NCBI GenBank assembly: GCA_964487255.1
Contig: CAZAQV010000058.1
Coordinates: 1-10,588, forward strand
Direction: 5' to 3'
Length of the DNA stretch: 10,588 bases
Origin: CAZAQV01 sp964487255
Lineage (GTDB): Bacteria > Myxococcota_A > Polyangia > Polyangiales > CAZAQV01
In this document: positions 6,206 through 10,588 of the stretch, piece after piece
Position numbering within the stretch: position 1 is the stretch's first letter
Layout: every line of letters begins with the position of its first letter
Notes under the pieces: model-generated
Told to the model about the DNA's origin: nothing
The model's input: the letters and a program-made list of their open reading frames with translations, nothing else
Databases searched by the model: none
Translations under genes and position numbers: made by a program

Positions 6206-6987
6206 TGGGCGTGCGGGCCATGTGGAAGGGCGTGGTGGAGCTGGACGGCGGGGTGCCGGTGAAGCTCTACTCGGGGGTGGAAGACCGGACGATCCGGTTC
6301 CGACTCCTCCACGAGCCCGACGGCGTCCCGGTCAAGCGGGAGATGGTGGACCCGGCCACCGGAGACCCCGTGTCGTACGCCGACGCCCGCCGCGGGTGGG
6401 AGACCGAGGACGGACGCATGGTCGTCCTGGACGACGACGACCTCGAGGAGCTCGAGCCCGAGGCCTCCCGGAGCATCGAGGTCCTCCGCTTCGTCGAGCC
6501 GGGCCGTCTTCCCCACCCCTGGTACGACCGCCCGTACTACCTGGGACCCGACGGCGACCCCGACGGATGGGCGGCCCTGGCGGCCGCGCTGGAGCGCACC
6601 GGCCTGGAGGGCGTGGTCCGCTGGACCATGCGGAAGAAGCGCTACCGGGGCGCCCTGCGCCTCCACGACGGGGTGCCCATGCTGGTGACCCTCCGGGACG
6701 CCGGGGCCATCGTCGAGGCCCCGGCCCTCGACGCCGGAGGCGACCGTGAGCTGGAGGAGGAGGAGCTGGGGATGGCCCGTCGTCTCGTGGAGATGATGGA
6801 AGGCTCCTTCGAGCCGGAGCGGTGGGAGGACGAGCACCGCGCCCGCATCCGGGAGCTCCTCGACGCCAAGGCCGAGGGGAAGACGATCTCCATGAAGGAG
6901 TACGAGCGGAAGCGGGAGGAGGGCGCCTCCCTGGCGGCGGCGCTCCAGGCGAGCCTCCAGGAGGCGGAGGGCCGGAAGAGTGCCTGA
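6205..6987 (+). CDS. ku: Ku protein, short divergent paralogue
   Basis: This 260-residue protein is of the bacterial Ku family, which forms a ring that slides onto DNA double-strand ends for non-homologous end joining, usually with LigD. Family landmarks: the N-terminal MWKGVVELDGGVPVKLYSG (6-24) aligns with the usual WKG...VPVKLYSA; D-x-L-EEL-x-P (79-85) followed by IEVLRFVEPG (91-100) matches the conserved EEL.../I-x-x-FV stretch; YDRPYYLGP (107-115) matches the DR-YYL-P motif; and the end has a helical RIRELLDAKAEGKTI (214-228), as in canonical Ku cores. It departs from typical Ku in lacking the N-terminal SFGLVN and the later DEVR segment, and it has no basic C-terminal tail. GGGAGG at 6192-6197 precedes the ATG. 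It overlaps genes on both sides (the zinc-finger-like protein upstream, the second Ku by 8 bases downstream), so the three form one coupled operon. Confidence 0.88.
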   Translation: MGVRAMWKGVVELDGGVPVKLYSGVEDRTIRFRLLHEPDGVPVKREMVDPATGDPVSYADARRGWETEDGRMVVLDDDDLEELEPEASRSIEVLRFVEPGRLPHPWYDRPYYLGPDGDPDGWAALAAALERTGLEGVVRWTMRKKRYRGALRLHDGVPMLVTLRDAGAIVEAPALDAGGDRELEEEELGMARRLVEMMEGSFEPERWEDEHRARIRELLDAKAEGKTISMKEYERKREEGASLAAALQASLQEAEGRKSA

Positions 6988-7996
6988 GGATTCCGGGAAG
7001 AAGTCCGGCGCCGACGAGAAGAACGGGCGCCCGTCCGGCCCCCGCCCCTTCTGGTCGGGGAGCCTGACCTTCGGCCTGGTCAACGTGCCCGTTCGCCTCT
7101 ACTCCGCCGTGCGCTCCACCGGCTCCTCCCTCCGCATGGTGAGCGCCGACGGGCGTCCCCTGGAGCAGCGCTACGTGTGCCCCGCCGAGGGGCGTCCCGT
7201 CTCCCGGGACGAGATCGTGCGGGGGTACGACGTCTCCGATCCGGAGGACGACGGGAAGGAGTTCGTGACCGTCACCCAGGAGGAGCTGGAGGGGCTCCAG
7301 CCGAAGAAGAGCCGGGAGATCGATCTCCGCCGCTTCGTGCCGGTGGAGGACCTCGACCCGGTCTTCTTCGAGCGGGCCTACTTCCTCTCCCCCGCCGAGG
7401 GCTCCACCAAGGCGTACCGGCTCCTGGCCCGGGTCATGGAGGAGACCGGCCGGGCCGGCGTGGCCTCCTTCGTCATGCGGAGCAAGGAGTACCTGGTGGC
7501 GATCCTGGCCCGGGACGGCATCCTCCGGGCCGAGACCATGCGCTTCCACGACGAGGTCCGGACTCAGGAGCACGTGGGCCTCCCCCATCCGGGGGATGCG
7601 CCGGAGGAGCGGACCGACGCCCTGGAGGCCGCGGTCCGGGAGCTGGAGGAGGACGGGCTGGACCGCTCGGAGCTCGAGGACCGCCGGGACGAGGAGCTCG
7701 AGGCCCTGGTGGCGCGGAAGCGGAAGGCGGGGAGCGACGTCGTGGACCTCCCCGAGGAGGAGCGGGAGAAAGGCGCGCGGGGCGCGGAGGTCATCGACCT
7801 CATCGAGGTGCTGCGGCGGAGCCTGGAGGGGGGAGGCGACGGGGACGAGGCCCGCCCCGTGGCCGCCGAGCGGGACGACGGGCTGGGGGACCGGACCCGG
7901 GACGAGCTCTACGAGCGGGCGCAGGAGCTGGACATCCCCGGGAGGAGCTCCATGAAGAAGGCCGAGCTGGTGGAGGCCATCCGCCGAGTCGGCTGA
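6980..7996 (+). CDS. ku: Ku protein with C-terminal SAP/Rho-N-like domain
   Basis: This 338-residue Ku is closer to the family norm than its neighbour. Residues 1-22 are a polar lead-in. The core (about 23-255) carries FWSGSLTFGLVNVPVRLYSA (24-43), VRGYDV (80-85), EELEGLQPKKSREIDLRRFV (101-120), FFERAYFLSP (129-138), RSKEYLVAILARDG (167-180) and FHDEVRTQEH (189-198). A charged, Glu/Arg-rich linker (about 205-300) leads to RDELYERAQELDIPGRSS and a lysine-bearing second helix (307-336). This is the helix-extension-helix pattern of SAP/Rho-N DNA-binding domains; SAP-bearing Ku proteins are known in some bacteria and in eukaryotic Ku70. The GTG at 6980 overlaps the preceding Ku stop by 8 bases and is preceded by GGAGG at 6966-6970. 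Two overlapping, unequal Ku genes suggest a heterodimer. LigD must lie elsewhere if the system follows the standard pathway. Confidence 0.93.
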   Translation: MPEDSGKKSGADEKNGRPSGPRPFWSGSLTFGLVNVPVRLYSAVRSTGSSLRMVSADGRPLEQRYVCPAEGRPVSRDEIVRGYDVSDPEDDGKEFVTVTQEELEGLQPKKSREIDLRRFVPVEDLDPVFFERAYFLSPAEGSTKAYRLLARVMEETGRAGVASFVMRSKEYLVAILARDGILRAETMRFHDEVRTQEHVGLPHPGDAPEERTDALEAAVRELEEDGLDRSELEDRRDEELEALVARKRKAGSDVVDLPEEEREKGARGAEVIDLIEVLRRSLEGGGDGDEARPVAAERDDGLGDRTRDELYERAQELDIPGRSSMKKAELVEAIRRVG

Positions 7997-8023
7997 GGGG
8001 ACGGCACCCCTTCCGCCTCAGCC
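7991..8023. terminator. Bidirectional hairpin spanning two convergent stop codons
   Basis: GGCTGAGG (7991-7998) and CCTCAGCC (8016-8023) are perfect reverse complements; an inner GGGG/CCCC (7997-8000, 8007-8010) gives an alternative stem. The left arm contains the TGA of the second Ku gene and the right arm the stop of the minus-strand glycosylase gene, so the same hairpin forms in both transcripts. There are no T-tracts. With only 21 bp between the genes, it is the only candidate 3' end signal for either. Confidence 0.5.
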
Positions 8024-8821
8024 CCCTTCCTGGTGGCGGTCGCAGAAGTAGGAGGAGCGGCCCGACACCCGCGCCTTCCGGATGGTGCCCCCGCAGCGGG
8101 GGCAGTCCGCGCCGTCCTCCCGGTGCGGCAGGAGCCAGCTCCCCGGGACCCGGGCCTCGTCGTCAGTGCGGTACTCCACCGTCTTCCAGAGCACCTTCGT
8201 CAGCGCCCGCCACACCTCGCCCACCTGCTCCTCGTCGAGCTCGTCGACGGACGTCTCGGGGTGGACGCCGGCCTGGAAGAGGGCCTCGTCCGAGTAGGCG
8301 TTCCCCACGCCGGCCAGGATCTCCTGGTTCATGAGCGTGCCCTTGATGGTGCCGCGACGCCCCTCCAGGACCTCCCGGAAGTCCTGGAGCCCGAAGCCGT
8401 CGCCGGTGGGATCCGGGCCGAGGCCCTTCTCCTGCACGAACGCCTCGGGGGACTCGACGAGGCCGATCTCGCCCAGCTTTCTCGAGCAGGTCCACGCCAG
8501 CGAGCGGCCCCCGGCCAGGTCCAGGCGGAGGCGCGTGTAGTCCGGCTCGGGCTCGTCCGATTCGTAGACGCGCACCGTGCCGGTCATCCCGAAGTGGAGG
8601 CGCAGCCAGCGCCCGCGCTCCTCGCCGGACCGCACGAAGAGATGCTTCCCGTGACGACGGGCGGCGGTGAGCCGGTGGTCCTTCAGGGCGGAGCGGACCG
8701 TCCCCTCGGAGGTGTCCACGAGAAGGCCCGCGGGGCGGAGGCTCACGGTCTCCACGGTGCGGCGGAGGGCGCGCTCCTCCACGGTCCGGCGGGCGGCTTC
8801 GATCTCGGGCATCTCGGGCAT
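8018..8821 (-). CDS. mutM: Fpg/Nei-family DNA glycosylase/AP lyase
   Basis: This 267-residue base-excision repair enzyme removes oxidised bases such as 8-oxoguanine or formamidopyrimidines and nicks the abasic site. The start MPEMPEIE gives the catalytic Pro2 and Glu3 after Met removal, matching MPELPEVE of Fpg, so the ATG at 8821 is right; GGAG lies 6 bases before it. Other landmarks: Lys59 in RRHGKHLF, the HFGMTG loop (76-81), Arg114 in SRKLG, the helix-two-turn-helix with LAGVGNAYSDEALF (169-182, Asn174 conserved), and a C-terminal zinc finger C240-x2-C243...C260-x2-H263 with Arg255 in the GRSSYFC turn. The fourth zinc ligand is His where Fpg normally has Cys, and Leu116 stands where E. 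coli Fpg has the wedge Phe110. Both suggest a sub-family of Fpg-like enzymes, so substrate range and the symbol are tentative. It is convergent with the Ku operon, giving a local repair cluster. Confidence 0.92.
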   Translation of the reverse strand: MPEMPEIEAARRTVEERALRRTVETVSLRPAGLLVDTSEGTVRSALKDHRLTAARRHGKHLFVRSGEERGRWLRLHFGMTGTVRVYESDEPEPDYTRLRLDLAGGRSLAWTCSRKLGEIGLVESPEAFVQEKGLGPDPTGDGFGLQDFREVLEGRRGTIKGTLMNQEILAGVGNAYSDEALFQAGVHPETSVDELDEEQVGEVWRALTKVLWKTVEYRTDDEARVPGSWLLPHREDGADCPRCGGTIRKARVSGRSSYFCDRHQEGG

Positions 8822-8895
8822 GGCGGGCTCCGGCTCTCGGGCGACCTCGGCTTCGGCCCGTCAGCCCCGCAAAGCGCGTTCCACCCTGGGCCGCC

Positions 8896-10176
8896 TCAGC
8901 CCCCGGGCATCTCCAGATCCAGGAGGAAGGGCCCCGCGGACAACCCGCGTGCGGTCCCCGCCTCCTCCAGGAGCCCGCCCTCGGGGTCCACGCCGGCGGT
9001 GAACCCTTCGCCCGTACGCAGCCGCAGCGTCCGGGCGCCCCCGTCCAGCGCCACCTCGTCGGCGTCCCCCGCGGCCATCCGCTGCGCCAGGCGCAGGAAG
9101 GCCCACCGGGCGAAGGGCTCGGACGTGAGCTCGTCCAGCGCCCACGGGCCGGCCTCGGCCGCGGAGTCGGCGGGCGGGGCGCCGAGCGACGGCACGGAAG
9201 CCCGGCCCCCGGGCCGGGTCACGCCACCGGTGTCCAGCTCCAGGCGATCGCCGGCGGCCAGGAGCTCCAGGCGGATCCCCCGGGCGGTGCGGGGCTCGGT
9301 GCCGATCCCGGCGTCGGAGGCGTCGACCAGCAGGACGCTCGACGCGCCCACCACCCGTCCGGCCCCGTCCTCCACCACGAGCGCCGTGTTCTCGTCGATG
9401 CCCACCCCCAGGTCGTCCTCCTCCTCCAGGACCCCCACCACCAGGCGCCCCCAGCGCCCGCGCGCCAGGTGGTGCTGCCCGACGATCCCCCACGTGACAA
9501 GGTCCATCCCCGGGAGGACCCACACACCCTCGCCGTCGGCTTCGCCGTCTCCGTCGGCGTCCCGCGCCACCCCGGAGGCCAGCGCCTCGTCGGGGGAGCC
9601 CCCGGCGATGCTTCGGGCGCTCATCATGGCGGCGCCGGCGCTGGTGCCGGCCACCACGGCCCCCTCCTCCCAGCGGCGCATGAGCACCTGGTAGGCCGGC
9701 GTGTCCCCGTCGGCCGGGCGGAAGGTGTGCACGATGCGGGACTGGGAGCCGCCCACGAACCAGAAGCCGGAGCACGTCGACAGGCGGCGCACGACCTCCG
9801 GATCCGAGGCGGCCTCGGGGTTGTCGGTGGTGATCCAGAGGCCGACGACGTCGAGGCTGTCGGCGGCGTGGGCCGGGTCCGCGGCGTAGCGTCGGAACGT
9901 CTCGATGGCGCGCCCCATGGACTCCCGGGGCGCGCCCGACGCCGTGGGCACGACGCAGAAGGGCCCCTCCCCCTCCCGGGCCTCGAGCACGGCGTGGTGG
10001 ACCGGCGCGTTGTCGGCGTCCAGCGCGCCGCCGACGATCACCAGGCGACCGGGCCCCTCGTCGGGGGCGTCGCCGGAACCGGTAGGCGCCGGATCGCCCT
10101 CGCAGCCCAGGGTCGAGGCCAGGAGGAGGGCCGCGAGGGTGGCGGAGATCGGGCGGGCGGATGCGGGACGGGACAT
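8896..10176 (-). CDS. Cyanophycinase-like S51 serine peptidase, lipoprotein
   Basis: This 426-residue protein begins with a signal peptide (Arg3, Arg8, hydrophobic 10-23) and a lipobox-like STLGC with Cys25, so it is lipid-anchored outside the cytoplasm. The peptidase-E/cyanophycinase core (about 43-300) contains LVIVGGALD (45-53), FVGGSQSRIV (140-149), the nucleophile elbow AGTSAGA (176-182, Ser179), QHHLARGRWGRL (234-245, His235) and GIDENTA (259-265, Glu262). His235 to Glu262 is 27 residues, the same spacing I recall for His174 and Glu201 in Synechocystis CphB, so the Ser-His-Glu triad looks complete. An Asp/Gly-rich insert lies at about 205-217. The C-terminal 120 residues are beta-like with no known fold. 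The family cleaves the Asp-Arg polymer cyanophycin to dipeptides. No Shine-Dalgarno is seen before the ATG at 10176. An S51 peptidase with another substrate is possible. Confidence 0.87.
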   Translation of the reverse strand: MSRPASARPISATLAALLLASTLGCEGDPAPTGSGDAPDEGPGRLVIVGGALDADNAPVHHAVLEAREGEGPFCVVPTASGAPRESMGRAIETFRRYAADPAHAADSLDVVGLWITTDNPEAASDPEVVRRLSTCSGFWFVGGSQSRIVHTFRPADGDTPAYQVLMRRWEEGAVVAGTSAGAAMMSARSIAGGSPDEALASGVARDADGDGEADGEGVWVLPGMDLVTWGIVGQHHLARGRWGRLVVGVLEEEDDLGVGIDENTALVVEDGAGRVVGASSVLLVDASDAGIGTEPRTARGIRLELLAAGDRLELDTGGVTRPGGRASVPSLGAPPADSAAEAGPWALDELTSEPFARWAFLRLAQRMAAGDADEVALDGGARTLRLRTGEGFTAGVDPEGGLLEEAGTARGLSAGPFLLDLEMPGG

Positions 10177-10392
10177 GGCGTCGGGGGCTCGGGAGGCGTC
10201 GGGGCGGCCATGGCATCCTGGGCCCCGGGGGCTCGGCGCGCCACCGCCCGGGCCCTTGTCCCTCCGGGCGGCCCCCGAGACCTTGCGGGACGGTGCCCTC
10301 CCCGGCGTCGGGTCGCTTCACGACCCGGCCGGCCCGGTGGGGGCGCCGCGCGTTTCGGCGCATCGTCCCGCCATCCCGCCACCCCTTCCGCC
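10177..10392. other. Divergent intergenic region between the peptidase and agmatinase genes
   Basis: These 216 bp separate two divergent starts and so should contain promoters for both. No convincing -35/-10 pair or Shine-Dalgarno is seen for either gene. A 6-bp inverted repeat, GCGCCG (10343-10348) with CGGCGC (10356-10361), lies about 32 bases before the agmatinase start. Open frames crossing the region are Arg/Pro-rich and have no protein character. Confidence 0.4.
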
Positions 10393-10588
10393 ATGCCCCG
10401 CTACCAACCGCCCGACGCACGTGAAAGCCCCCGCTTCGGGGGCGTCCGCACCTTCCTTCGCCTCCCCCACCTCCAGACCACCGACGACGTGGACTTCGCG
10501 GTGGTGGGCATCCCCTTCGACACCGCCACCACCTACCGGGTGGGCGCCCGCTTCGGCCCCCAGGCCATCCGGGCCGGCTCCACCATGC
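10393..10588 (+). CDS. speB: Agmatinase/arginase-family ureohydrolase, N-terminal part
   Basis: An open frame starts with ATG at 10393 and runs off the window after 65 complete codons. After a polar lead-in (MPRYQPPDARE), it reads VDFAVVGIPFDTATTYRVG (33-51) and then ARFGPQAIRAGS (52-63). This matches the conserved N-terminal strand and loop of agmatinases and related ureohydrolases (GxPFD, then GxRFGPxxIR). The family uses two Mn ions to hydrolyse agmatine to putrescine and urea, or related guanidino compounds; the metal-binding motifs lie beyond the window, so exact specificity cannot be judged. It is divergent from the cyanophycinase-like gene, which would release arginine-containing dipeptides, so a shared role in arginine nitrogen use is plausible. 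No Shine-Dalgarno is seen. Confidence 0.85.
   Translation, partial: MPRYQPPDARESPRFGGVRTFLRLPHLQTTDDVDFAVVGIPFDTATTYRVGARFGPQAIRAGSTM

Noticed and set aside
6442..6456. Perfect 15-bp inverted repeat CTCGAG-GAG-CTCGAG inside the first Ku gene
   Set aside because: It is a by-product of the codons for Leu-Glu-Glu-Leu-Glu in the conserved EEL region, deep in the coding sequence.
8891..8904. 14-bp identity CCGCCTCAGCCCCC shared with 8013-8026
   Set aside because: Both copies are the ends of minus-strand genes that happen to finish Gly-Gly-stop. No larger repeat surrounds them, so coincidence is more likely than a repeat element.
8033..9694. A 553-codon plus-strand open frame opposite the glycosylase and the cyanophycinase-like gene
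   Set aside because: It crosses two unrelated minus-strand genes and the gap between them, and its product is compositionally biased with no motif.
1..10588. tRNA, rRNA, CRISPR, insertion sequences, attachment sites
   Set aside because: I saw no clover-leaf, array of spaced repeats, transposase frame or flanking direct repeats anywhere in the window.

Overview
The window is very GC-rich (roughly 70% by eye), with tightly packed genes, many ATGA/TGATG-type junctions and few T-rich signals. Two lipobox-bearing proteins, a sigma-54-type response regulator and a TolB-like beta-propeller protein point to a diderm bacterium rather than an actinomycete. The mixture (TolB/PD40 proteins, Asp/Gly/Pro-rich lipoproteins, paired Ku) reminds me most of Gemmatimonadota, but that is an impression; no phylogenetic marker gene is present.

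Layout. Bases 2-76 hold the last codons of an upstream gene, joined by an ATGA overlap to a 202-residue lipoprotein (73-681). After a 122-bp gap comes a two-component pair: a complete NtrC-type regulator (804-2165) abutting a HAMP histidine kinase (2166-3890). A 94-bp gap leads to a membrane-anchored or secreted TolB-like propeller (3985-5826). The kinase 3' end and this gap contain a perfect 15-bp palindrome and a weak -24/-12-like element, which suggests (unproven) that the pair controls the propeller gene. A very strong hairpin (5866-5897) closes this unit.

The middle is a DNA-repair block. A 78-residue protein with eight cysteines in four CxxC pairs (5969-6205) overlaps a short divergent Ku (6205-6987), which overlaps a second Ku carrying a C-terminal SAP/Rho-N-like domain (6980-7996). 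A convergent Fpg/Nei-type DNA glycosylase (8018-8821) ends 21 bp away, and an 8-bp-arm hairpin covers both stop codons. No LigD is present in the window. The small zinc-finger-like protein is the most novel item: its cysteine spacing resembles eukaryotic FYVE/cross-brace fingers and it is translationally coupled to the Ku genes.

The right end has a cyanophycinase-like S51 serine peptidase lipoprotein on the minus strand (8896-10176). Divergent from it, across 216 bp, is the 5' end of an agmatinase/arginase-family gene (from 10393) that runs off the window. Together they suggest handling of an arginine-rich polymer or arginine/agmatine nitrogen.
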